DNA from: Rhynochetos jubatus
Lineage: Eukaryota > Chordata > Aves > Eurypygiformes > Rhynochetidae
Length of the DNA stretch: 64,000 nt
Assembly (NCBI GenBank): GCA_027574665.1
Contig: CM050652.1
Coordinates: forward strand, 42,498,307 to 42,562,306
Direction of reading: 5' to 3'
Made by a program: the position numbers and the translations under genes. Positions 22,121 to 33,344 of this stretch are shown here, piece by piece. The notes under the pieces are model-generated. The model worked only from the letters and a program-made list of their open reading frames with translations. It was not told the DNA's origin and made no database searches. Position 1 is the stretch's first letter. Each line of letters begins with the position of its first letter.

Positions 22121-25100
22121 ACCGTTTTGATCTGTGACTGTACCTTTAAGAGACAGCCAGTACCTAATAAATAATAGCACTTCAAAAGTGCTAAAAAAGC
22201 AGAGTTAGTCATGTGCTGATTGCATAAGTGTCATTTTGTCACCTTTTTTTATAGTATCTTAAAATCTGTGCATGGCAGGTTTCTGTGATAATTTGCTATT
22301 GTATCTGGTTTTATACTGGTAAACTGTCTGCAGAATGATTTATGCTGTTATATGCCATCTGCCATGGATTCTGGTAAAATTAATTTATCCTGCCTAGATA
22401 TGGTTAACATTTTCAGTATGAAGTTGGTTTCTGGAGTGTTTTCTTTTAGCAAGAGGTAGGTGATGCTTCAAACACTCAGGGAATGGATTTCAGACAGAGT
22501 TTGTGTTTGTCTGTTTAGAGGATTTGGGGATCTAGTTGTAAAATACAGCATGGAACCATCACTTTATGAGCAAATAGTTCTCCAGGCACAGATCCTGCTC
22601 ACTTGCTTTTGATTTTCTTTGAAGCATTGCAAATTCTTTAGCTTAAAGATAAAATAGTGACTGCAGCTCCATGGGAAACCAGGCAGTGTTTGGCCTCAGG
22701 GCAAGATACGGGATTAGAGAGGAGAATTAAACACTGCATGAACACCGTGGCCATATAGGGCAGCACATACATACGTGTGGTAAGTGAGTGCATGTATGCA
22801 GTAAGGAGAGCACCTCCAGAAGCAGTGCTGCTTCGGGGCTCAGCAGAGGCAGGGGCAGCCATGGGCAGCAGGACCACTCCTTGGGTAGTGAGGCATGCCC
22901 TGAGAGTGGTCCCAAACCACCTGGTGACAGCAGCCAAGGGGAAACAAGTGCCTGCTGTGCTGAGGAGCCACCGGGCGCAGCAGCAGGTTGCTGTGTGTCA
23001 CGGACTTACGTGGTAACTGGTGGTGTGGTTTTTTGTCTTTCCTCTTAGTTCTTCTCACAGCAGTTGTTAGAAGGCACGCAAGCAGTTAAAGTAAATGAAT
23101 TTTTTTTTTTTTGGCAATATAAACATTTGTTTTGCTCAAGTTTTAATGAAATAATGTCTTTGTTCTTTTGGCCATATGTCTCTTTCAGTCTGTTAGTAAG
23201 ACTAAGCGCTGTTTGTTGGGGTTTTGTTGTTAGTTTTGCTTTGTAAACAAAAAAAAAAGGGAAATGCCCATTACACAAAGCAAGATGAATGAAAATACAG
23301 GGAGTTTTCTTGTTTGCTTTTTTTTTTCTTTAATCAAATTTTCCTTTCCATATATGCATGCTCAGAATAAACACAGTCTTGATAAGTGTAAGTAGCAACA
23401 GCCTTGAGTAGATGATCTGAACCCCTTCCATCAGCAGCTCTCAAAACTGAGATATAAAATGATGCACATGAGGAAAACCACTGCTAACCACATCTAAAAT
23501 AGTGGATTGTCTTACCACTTGCCACTCAGGAAAGAGATCTGAGTGTTGTAATAAATACTAGCAGGTGCTATAGAGAAAGATAATGAGCAATCAGAAAATA
23601 TCACAATGCTATTATACAAATAGTGTGCCCTCAGACTACACAGGCTCTTCTAGTACTCCTGTCTGAAGACTTCTGTAGCAGAATAGGAAAAAACTCATGG
23701 CAAGGCAACAAATGTGGTCAAAAATTCCCGAATGGCTTCTCTACAAGGAATGTAGTTTGTAGAGTAACTTAGGACTTCTGTTTTATTTTTCATTCTTAGC
23801 ATTTATCCAACTTTGGAAGACTGACTCAAAGAAAATGCATTAAAGGACCTAGATAAAAAAGGGCATGATAAAAGCCCATGAGTAGCATGGGGAGACAGAG
23901 AAGGAATGACTGTTTAATGGTTGTCCCAGAAGAGCACCCAGAGGGCACCAAATTAATTAAAAAAATAAAAGCTCAAAATAAAAGGAAAAAGTTCTTTGCA
24001 CAATGTGTAAGCAAACTGTGAAACTTTGCTTCAGTATGGGTGGTTGCTGAAAACACGGGCTTCAAAAAGCTTCTAGAAAAATCCATGTAGGAGAAATTAA
24101 TCAAGGGCTACTAAACACAATGGCACCTGTTTTTGGCTCAAGCTTCCAAAGAGGTGCCTAGCTGCTGCAAGACAGTTATGGGGGATAGCTCACTGTCATA
24201 CTTGTTCACCTTCTGCTCTTTGGAGGTGGAGCACAAGGCTTCTAGCCCTGATTTCAGCCCACGTGACCCCTCTGATCTTTAATGTTCTCTCTCAAAGCCA
24301 ACAATATACATATCACCAGATGGTTTTATAGCCAGGTAGCATGCAGTTTCCTAGAATTACATCCTAGCAGTTGTTGATTCAGTATTGTCTGTATGCTACA
24401 GACGTGTAGACACCGCTCTTTCTCTCAGTTATTGCCCGTTCACTTCATACAGCCAGACGGTTTGCTTGGCTTCTGGGCACTGATCTTTGGCAGTTACCAC
24501 CATCGTGGCAAATGTTTTTGTGCTCATCAGCTAGATTGTTGCATTATGTAGCACCTAAAATTTAGGCTTCCTATCCGATCTATTCATCTAAGTTCCCTCT
24601 GTAGTGAACAAAGAAAAAGAGGCACTTCCCATTAACAATATTCTGAAATGGGAGAGATTAAATTACCCAACATATTTTCTGCAGCGCCAAGTTGGGAATA
24701 GGGTGTTTCTACAGACAAACCAAGAAACCCCAGTGCTTTCAGTGGGGAAGATGAGAGGTTTTATGGTGCTTCAGTGGGTGAAGCAGAAACCTGTTAAAGC
24801 TGGGATGGGATAAAGACTGGCAATGCAGAAGCGACAGGGATGGAAGAGGATGATTAGAAAATTATTCTGCTGTCTTCACTGGAGAAAAAAGAAAGTATTG
24901 TCAGTAACCCTTACACAGATGAGGTGAATCACCCCTTGGAGATAATTGTTCCCTCCACTGACAGGCTTATGTTTGTCTTAGACCAGACACTTCTATTTTA
25001 GAGATGCTAACTGCAGTGAATCACACCTTTACTGACACTGGCTTCTGGAAAAAATAGTGTTGGGTGTTCTGACTCCTGAGTCACTTGAGCGACTTCAACA

Positions 25101-25639
25101 GTTACAGTCGGAGAAAACTGTGAAATCTTAATTTGATTTGCCATTTGGAAGTATTTTTTTCCCCTCCTATTTTTTTCTCCAGCTTTGAAGATTGTCATTC
25201 TGTTGACTCTTGGTTTGCAGAGCAAATTAAGACTGCACTCATCTCCTTGGTAAGTCAGATCAGTGTTACTCCTCAGTAGCTGAGCTGAATAATTTACTGA
25301 AGGCAAGATGACTGCTTCTAAACCATGCTTCAGAGGTGTATTAATCGTTACGCAGATAGCTGCCAAGGGTTCCTTAGTTCAGCAAAGAAACTGGTTGGAA
25401 GCTCTTTAGTATCTCATGAAAATCCCTTGCGTTTGAGCCAATGCTTTATTTCTCACATCCTTGCTCCATTCCGATTTAAGCTAATCATCCTATACTTAGC
25501 CAGGGACGCACAAGAAGAAACCAGTCTCAGCCCCACCAGGCTCGGTGGAAGCCTTGTTTACAGATGTCAGGAGATTGTTTGAAGCTTTCAAGCAACCAGC
25601 ATGTTTTGTCAAAATACGTTTTTGGCCTCACTCAGCTTT
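22121..25639. other. Intergenic, no gene recognised
   Basis: AT-rich DNA with no supportable gene. A T-run lies at about 23100-23112. An imperfect double AP-1-like inverted repeat, TGACTCCTGAGTCA, lies at 25070-25083. No repeat family recognised. Confidence 0.55.
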
Positions 25640-26280
25640 AAAGTCTCTTCCGTGCCTTCAGCAAGGCGTGAAGGCACGCGCTTCGTGCTCCGTTTGCCGC
25701 AGTGCAGGCGGTACCCCTGCCGGGCGGCGCTTCGTGGAGCGTGCTCAGCAGCACACGTATGAGCAGCAGCGGGCGTGGCTGGACCGGACCCCAGCTGTGT
25801 GCAGTCCGCTAGTCGTATTAAGCAATGTTTACGTTATCCACAGAATGAATATTGCTTTTGTTGCTGCCGCTATCCTGTTGCTCTTGGCCGTTCTGAGAAC
25901 GCAGCGAATTCCCCCACGCGGTAGTACTGGGCACGTTGAACGGAGCGGGTTTTTGAGCTCTCCGTTCACTGTGAAATGTGTGGAAATACGCCGAATGGAG
26001 GTAGCCTACACCTGCGCGTGTCTGCTCTGCAACTCGCGGGGACGGCAGCTGCGGGTGCTATGAAGGCCCGTGAACACTAGGCGTCTCCCTCGGCGCGCCT
26101 ATCCCAGCGGGAGCTGCGCCGTGCCCCTGCCCCGCTCAGCGCGGCCAACCGCAGGCCGGGGCAGCCGGGCGGAGCTCTGGACCTGCCGCGTACGCACGGG
26201 AAACAAACCTAACGCGTCTGGGAACGAAGTCCTGACATTGTCCGTTCACAGAACGCGAGCGCTTGGCAGGCACCTTCCGA
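25640..26280. other. Isolated CpG-rich patch in the gene desert
   Basis: About 640 bases with markedly higher GC and undepleted CpG than the surrounding several kilobases. The patch begins with a perfect hairpin (25651-25678) and ends at a CR1 tail. It could be an orphan CpG island (promoter of an unannotated RNA or an enhancer) or an insertion of GC-rich DNA. An open frame of 172 codons (25545-26063, plus) crosses it and includes a hydrophobic stretch, but it has no recognisable domain and I do not call it a gene. No TATA box or poly(A) signal marks it as an LTR that I can identify. Confidence 0.55.
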
Positions 26281-26470
26281 GATCATCTAGTCCAAGCCCC
26301 CTGCCAAGGCAGGTTCATCTGGAGCAGGTGAACGCATCCAGGCGGGTTCTGTGTATCTCCAGGGAAGGAGACTCCGCCACCTCTCTGGGCAGCCTGTCCC
26401 AGTGCTCCAACACCCTCAGAGTAAAGCAGTTTTCCCTCGTTATGGGATGGAATTGACCAGTTTCCAGGCT
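26255..26470 (-). mobile_element. CR1 LINE 3' fragment, diverged
   Basis: The match to CR1 starts around TTGGCAGGCACCTTCC and includes GAGATCATCTAGTCCAAGCC, GGAGACTCCGCCACCTCTCT and GGGCAGCCTGTCCCAGTGCT. These are diagnostic CR1 phrases in reverse complement. It is 5'-truncated in minus orientation, with the 3' end abutting the CpG-rich patch. Its first 30 bases are diverged, so the left border is approximate. Confidence 0.85.
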
Positions 26471-29400
26471 AATCCCAGGCTCCCAGGTGGATTATCACAA
26501 GTGCAAGAGTTGGTCTGGTTTGGCATGTCAGACTGAAAATGCCGGGCAAGATTTACAGTTTCAGGTTTACCACCCAGTTTTCCTTCAAATAAAGACAAAT
26601 TTGTGGGTCTATAAAATGAGCCTGCTTTGAGGAAACACAGTGAGGTTTGCAGGTGGGAGGAACTGGTGTGTGACTAATGAAGAAACTCTCTGTAGCACTG
26701 GGATGTGTTTGGGTGTCACCTTTCTGCAGACAGAACCCAGAGGAAGGAAGGAGGAAGGGAAGAGGTATTCATCTACCCAAATCAGCTCTTTATGGTTTTG
26801 ATAAAAGTAAATGCAATTGCTGTATCATATGCTTCCTTTTTGGTCAGATGAGGTGATAAGAGTGAAACTAACTATAAGAAAGTAAATTAACAGCAGCTCA
26901 GAGATTAAATCCCTATGGGATTTTTTTTTTCTTGGATTTTGGCTGCTACTTGTAGATATCATCTGCTTTTGTAATCCTTTTACTTAATGCTGGATAGCTG
27001 CAGGCTTCTAGATTTCAGACCTGGTCAGGTTTTGCTATGACTCTTGGTATCACAAATTCCTCTGTTGGAGGTTTGATGGCTTTCATTTTTGTGCATCTTT
27101 GCCACCAAAAGCGACTTCTCATCGTTGTGGTTGCAGCTACTGTAAAATGCACATATCCTATCCCGGTGCTGTGGGTGGCAGCACAGGCTTCTGCCATTAG
27201 CATTCACAGACGGAAGCTCCTTGTAACTGCTCCTGTACACTCCCCAACCAAAGCATTTTGCTAATGATACCTGCTCTGAGCTCTTAAATTTCTCAGAATG
27301 TTTCGGAACCGACAGCTGTAGCAACATGAACTGCCTTACCAAACAGATCATGTGCAAGGACTGTCAGTCATCTGAGCTGTGTGGGTAGAGCTTTTGGACA
27401 AGGGAATTCAAACACTGGTGGCTGGATATTTATTTATTAAGAGGCTGTTTATGAGTGAAGCAGAAAAAAAAAAAAACCAAAAGACATTACTTCCAGCTAG
27501 TGATTTAGGGTGTTTAGTCAGTGGCTCTGCTTATGAGACAAAATAATCCCTTCTATGGGATGCCTTATCCTCTCTTAAGACAGATGTCAGAGACAGGTGG
27601 AATACATAGCATTCTGGGGATGCTTCTAACTCTGTTGACTGTGGAAACAATCAGCCTAAGCTCAGCAGCTTGTTTTTAGACCACTGAAGATAGAGGCAAT
27701 GAATCCAGCAAACATGTATCTGAATTCTTTTGGTAGTTCACACTGCAAGACTGCATCTGCTTCGTGGGCAAGCAGGATGAGCTAGGGTGTGCTTGCAAGA
27801 CTGTTTGAGCACATCCCTAATTCACCCTGAGCTTCTCATGGATCAGTGTAATGTGCTGTATTTATCATCAGATATGTATTGCAGCAGGCAGCACACTCCT
27901 CTGAACTGTCCCAGAAAACTCTCTGGGTTTGAAACTTGCTTTGTTGAATGCTGGATATGGAAATGGTCTCACTAATGCCTATGCAGGGACAGTACTACTT
28001 TTGGCTGATAATCCTCTGCTTATATAGGCAAGGAACCCCTTCGCTCTTCTAGATGCAGTTCTGTATTAGGAGATTGTTTGGTCAGTTTTATTATCCCATT
28101 TTCAGAAAGATCCAGAAAGAATTACTACTTTCTGAAACAGTCTCTCATCCTGTAATGACATACATCTTCTGTGAGCAGAATAACTATTTAAAATTCTGAA
28201 ATTATGCTTAAAATCCTGTATTATTTCAAACACAGGGAAACTCGCTCTTGTTTAGCATTTTTTATTCTAGGAACCTTGTTTGCTCATGAAATCTTAATTT
28301 CATTTAGAACCGTAAAATCCTTAAAATTAGTAACTGAATCAGGAGTTTTTTCTCCTGCAAATGTGGCATATAATTCTGTGCCTTCTGCAAGAGTTCCCAA
28401 AGGTGCCTAAGTCAGATATGAAGCTGGGCTGTGATAAATACACACAAAAGGTACGATGTATAGGACTAAGAGTTCTGCAGTATTATTCACCAGGGAACTG
28501 CTGGCAGATTTTTGTCATTTATCCCACTCATGGGCATTCATTGACCTTTCATCTATGATTTGTCACTGCAGAAGGAAAAGGGGAAAATGCAACCTGGTGA
28601 GCTCTTCACTTTATCAAGGGCTATGAAATCCTTCAAGCCTTTATAAAGTGCCAGTCGGATCAAACAGAAAACCAACAAATTTTGTTTTTCACAAACAGAA
28701 AAACTATGGTTAGCACAACAGATCCATCAACATCAGTAAGTAAATGCCACTGACCCTAAACCTCTACTATTATTAAATCTTGCATATGGATCTTTGGCAT
28801 AAGTTAACATGATGCAAGAGCTTGTAAAAATCACATGGCACCCCTTTGATTACTGTAATACAGAGACAGAAACGACTTGTTACATCACCTACCTCAGCTT
28901 GCTGCCAGTGCAGGGAAACATGAGGGAACCCCAGGGGTAAATGGGAGCAATAAACCTAAGTTGACTGGAGGAATATCAGTTCAGCCTACTGAAAAAGTAA
29001 ATTCCAGGAGACCAATCAGTTAAAATATGATGCACAAGCACCTACAGACCTGCAGATGAAAAGTGCTCTTCTCTCTGCACTTCTTTCAGGTCCTAATTCA
29101 GGAATGAGTGTGTGGAAGTGCCTTACTGCATCAGGATCAAAGACATTTAAATCACAAATGAAAAGACTGTCTACAACTAAATGCAGAAGATAGCTTTAGG
29201 GACACAGATTACTCTGTCATTAAGTGGCTGTATGTTTTATTGATCAGTGAAGGGCAGGCAAAGTGACCCTTGAAAAGTTATTTCTTCCTGCTTCCACTTG
29301 AAATACACTGACAGTTGTGTTTTATTTTTCTTCCATCCTGTTGTTAAATGTTGGCAAAGACTAGAATGTTAATTTTAGTGTGTATAAATAATTTATTGAA

Positions 29401-32400
29401 TAATAATATATGAAAATGAATTTGATATGCTTCTCTAGGAATGGCATTCTATTATTGAAGCTTATTAATCAGCACATTCCACTCCATCAAACCTAAATTT
29501 TTTGAGGAAGAGGAAGGGAGGAGGAGGAGAGGAGGTTTGGAAGAATGCAGTACAGTGTGCTGACTAAATCTGAATACTTGGTCTCTGAAAATGCAGATGT
29601 CAGTGTAATTCAAATCCTACTGATGAGATACAGAACAGTTATACGCAGTCGTAATAACAACTTATATAACGACAATATTAATAGCAGTGTCTGTTTAAGA
29701 ATACAATTTTAATATAAGTACATACAATTTTATTAAGTATAAAAAGACACCGTGCGGAGCACAATACAATATATTTCATCTTTAATTCTGGTAGTTTTCA
29801 AACTCCACTGTCTTAATTGATATTGTCACCAACAATCACTGGATAGAATTACTTCTCTATAAAATGAGGCTTCTCTGGATGAATTCATTCTATTTGCTTT
29901 TAAAAATACAGTGATTTCCTTTCAGTGGCTACTTACACTAATCCAACACGGTCAAGACTGTTGGCTAGTCTGCATTTGGTTTCTAAACATATGCTATGAT
30001 ACTGCCAATTTCCCTAGCTTTGCTTTGCCTCTCTCTGAGAACAGACCCTTCAAAATACCGTTTGTGATTTTGTTCCAAGCTCACAACCAGACCACTGGTT
30101 CAGACCATTTCTACATTCCTCACGTTACTAAACGTTCACTGATAGAAGTTGGAGTTTTCAACGTGCAAGGACTGTAGGGTTCTCCCCTAAGATCCTTTTC
30201 TCCCCCAGCCTTTTCTAATGAAGTGTAGAAGGCATGCTGAAAATGATTATATTTTTAGAATTTGGGGGTTCCATTTTCTTATTTTCTTGAAAGCAGATGA
30301 CAACTATAGCCTTTCAGCTTCGACTATTTTCTTTGGACAAGCAGACATGTAAACTTAAGAACTTGTATATTTTGTTTGCACATTCCAATTTGGTTTTATT
30401 AAAAAAAACCCCAAAACTAACTTCAAATTGATTTAAATGATAATATGCAAGTCTTAAAAGAAACAACTTACACTTCCTAGTCTCTAAAATATATTAACAT
30501 TAAACTGGAAAATAAATTAAAGAATACGGAAAAGCTGAGATGATGCTATCGCAGTAATATCTGCCAAACAAAGCCTGGTCTTTTGCTAACATTAGCTTAC
30601 TACATTTGCAATGCATGCTAAGCAAAGACCCTACTTCTCTAACAGGTACATTCAGACAATATATATTTTATGGAATAAATATATAATATATCCAGTTATA
30701 GATTTCTGAATAGTAACTCTAATAGATACTAGCAATAACTACGTTGAAAAATACAGTTCTAGGGTTCCCTAACTTTACTACTAATAAAATTAAAATTGAC
30801 CTAAAACTTTCTCACTCTGTTGATGCATAATAAAATATATGGAAACACCAAGAGTAAAAAGCCAATTGCTTCTACAAATGGAATATTTTATAAATATAGT
30901 AAATTGCTATTTCCAGAGGGAAAATTGAAAATTATAAACAGGAATTTAGGTTAAAACAGCTCTAGAATATATAGTACAAAGTGCCTATGAAGCGTGATGT
31001 ATGAGTCTGATGTCTGTAGCAAAATTTTGAACTGATGTAGTTGTTCATTTCTGGAGATAACTGCAGAGAAAGATTCTGTCCCCAAAAGCAGCCAATCTTG
31101 ATCTCCTTAAAACAAAACTTTCACTGACTACAGAAAGCCAACTGGCCAATTTGCCAGGGTAAGGAGTGCAAGATTAGGCTGAACAGAATGATGTGGAAGC
31201 CCTGGACTTCTCTGTTTCATAGGGTTTACCTATCATGCTGTTCTTATTAGGAATAGTCACAGAAGTACTATGTTACCTGTGGCTGCCATGTGCTGAAAAG
31301 CCTTATCATGAAGGTACCCTCCCTATGGCTGTCTTAATCACATTATTCTTGTACTGATCATTCTCCAGATGAATTCTGTTTTGTGTTCCTGTAGTTTCCT
31401 TTTGCTGGAATACTGAAGTACAACTCTGATTGCTTGATTACTGAACTTTCGATCGTGGCTTTTTTTTCCTTGAGAATAACCTAGAATTAAAGAAACACAT
31501 TTCTCAGAGCAAGCATGAGGAATTGAGGAATTAGGTTGCTGGCTGTCTCTGGCTGCCTTTCTTCCCTTTCATTTTGAAGAAAAAATTAAAATCAGTAAAA
31601 ATACCTACTTGCTAATGAAAGGATTCAGGTAACTGAAAAAAATTAAAAACTTCATGTGGGACTGTGCCATCTGTACATTTGTCTCCTGCAATGGCCCTTT
31701 TTTTACACAGAAAATCAAAACTTACTTCATTAAATACTACTGTTTATACCTCCTGTCTGAGTTGAGACTCTGATGTGGGATTAAGATCCCACTTGGATCT
31801 CTTTTCATCAACAAAGCTGGAATTCTGGTGGTCACAAGACAGGGGGTCTACAAGGTGGTTTTTTTCCCCTAAGTATAAACAGAAGTCAGTGTCAACATTA
31901 ACAGTGATGAAACCATCACTGGGAGCTTTGGTTTCTGACCATCTGGGGACTTGTGGACTCTTACTGGTACAAGCATTCTGTTTTGGGAACACCTGATATG
32001 AGATGTAGAGGATTAGGATATAAGTCATTGGGACATGCTTCCTACTTGATTTCACTTGGGCAAATGGAATGTATCTATAAAGGTATTCATGTCACAAATT
32101 CACTGATTTCAGAAAAACTGCATATATGGAGAATCCCTGTAGCTCACATGCCGTGGGTTTTGACTACATTGCGAAACTTACTAGCCCCTCAGAAGCTATT
32201 GTGATACTGAATGTCAGTCAAGAGTGAATGAAATACTTCCTATCAAATTGGAGGGGAGAAGTAAAGCACTTGTGGGTTCCCTGACCAGGACCTAGAGTGA
32301 AGTTTGGGCTCCCTGTAGCAGGGAAGGGACTGGGAAGGCTTTTATTCACATACCAGCAGCAAATCTTGTGTTCTGTTGCAGAGTGGTAACAGATTATTTG

Positions 32401-32689
32401 AAAATATATTAAACTGTGTCTAAATCTGGTAGCATACTGTTACTTGTCACAAATGCTTTGTTTTTTAATTAAAAAAAATGTTTCCAGGAACTATAGACTT
32501 CTTATGAGGTCTTGCTTGCAGGTAAGTCAAAGCTGCACAGTGGCTATCGATCTCAGGGTTATTAGCTGGAAAATGGCTCCAGAATTCGACAGGGCTTTTC
32601 AGCTGTTTTCAAAATGCATTTTTACTGGGGCAGACCATGTGGAAATGTACCAAAGAATGAGCTCTGATTATCCTCCTGGCAGTAAGGGC
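26471..32689. other. Intergenic or LIN7A 3' flank, no coding gene recognised
   Basis: AT-rich, with few recognisable repeats, especially 28600-31700. No coding exon found. If LIN7A has a 3'UTR exon beyond its stop codon it should lie here on the minus strand. One of several AATAAA hexamers on that strand is at 29729-29734. A purine-rich patch lies at about 29505-29536. Confidence 0.5.
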
Positions 32690-33110
32690 TTGCTGGGGCT
32701 CTGAGGGCACTGCCAGTCCTGATTGTCCCTGACCCTTCCCTGGGCTCCCCCCATCCTGTCCCCAGCCCAGGACCCCATGTCAGCTCCCTGGGGTTCCCTC
32801 AACCTGCCCAGAGACCCCATGTCAGTCCCCACAGGACCTTCAGCCCCCAGCCCAGCGATGTTGCAGTAGGGCTGGTCTCCATCTCCCCACAGCCCTGCCT
32901 GGCCATGGGCCCTGCTGATCCAGGCCCACCTGTGGGTCCACATCCCAGCCCAGCCTTGTCCAGTGCCTGACCCCAGGGAGATGCCCGCTGCCCTGGTGCC
33001 CCTTGGCTGCCCTGATCCTGGCTGGGGCTGGGATGAGCCCTGGCACCAGGCCCTGCCCCTGATGGACCTGCGGACTCCCTGGAGCCGCTGGCCCAGGCAG
33101 GGCTGTAGGG
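32690..33110. repeat. GC-rich, minisatellite-like tract 3' of LIN7A
   Basis: About 420 bases are C-rich on the plus strand and G-rich on the minus strand. They consist of loosely repeated CCCAGCCCAG, CCCTG and CCCATG words. GACCCCATGTCAG occurs at 32771-32783 and again at 32813-32825, 42 bases apart. Composition differs sharply from the AT-rich flanks. It starts within about 25 bases of the LIN7A stop codon. The unit is too degenerate to define a clean period by eye. Confidence 0.6.
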
Positions 33111-33131
33111 AAGACCAATGAATCCTCTCAC

Positions 33132-33344
33132 CTACGACATATGGTTTTGCTGTGTAGTTTGCTGCTGTTGTTGCTGCTGAATGAGCAATTGCTGTTGTTG
33201 CCGGCGCCGGGCTGTTCTCAGTTTTTCAAAGCGAGCCTCCATCTCCTCCAGCACCTTGGGTGTGTAGCGTACCACAAGCTTGACGCTGTCCTTAGCCGCC
33301 TTCAGCAGCTCCACTGCCTTCTCATGGTGTTCTCCTTCCACGCT
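33132..33344 (-). CDS. LIN7A: LIN7A last coding exon, PDZ end and Gln-rich tail
   Basis: The exon starts after GCTCCCAG at its high-coordinate end and encodes [20 protein letters not shown]. The final PDZ strand (VKLVVRYTP), a basic helix ([10 protein letters not shown]) and a Gln-rich tail ([18 protein letters not shown]) follow. The stop TAG is at 33134-33132. The Gln tract is coded by mixed CAA and CAG codons, which limits repeat instability. The stop codon is followed directly by GTGAGA, which resembles a splice donor, so part of the 3'UTR may be on another exon. Confidence 0.96.
   Translation of the reverse strand, partial: SVEGEHHEKAVELLKAAKDSVKLVVRYTPKVLEEMEARFEKLRTARRRQQQQLLIQQQQQQQTTQQNHMS

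Noticed and set aside
25545-26063. 172-codon plus-strand open frame across the CpG-rich patch, with a hydrophobic stretch (MNIAFVAAAILLLLAVL)
   Set aside because: No family recognised, and the composition shifts along the frame with the DNA composition. The hydrophobic run can arise by chance. Kept only as part of the CpG-patch observation.
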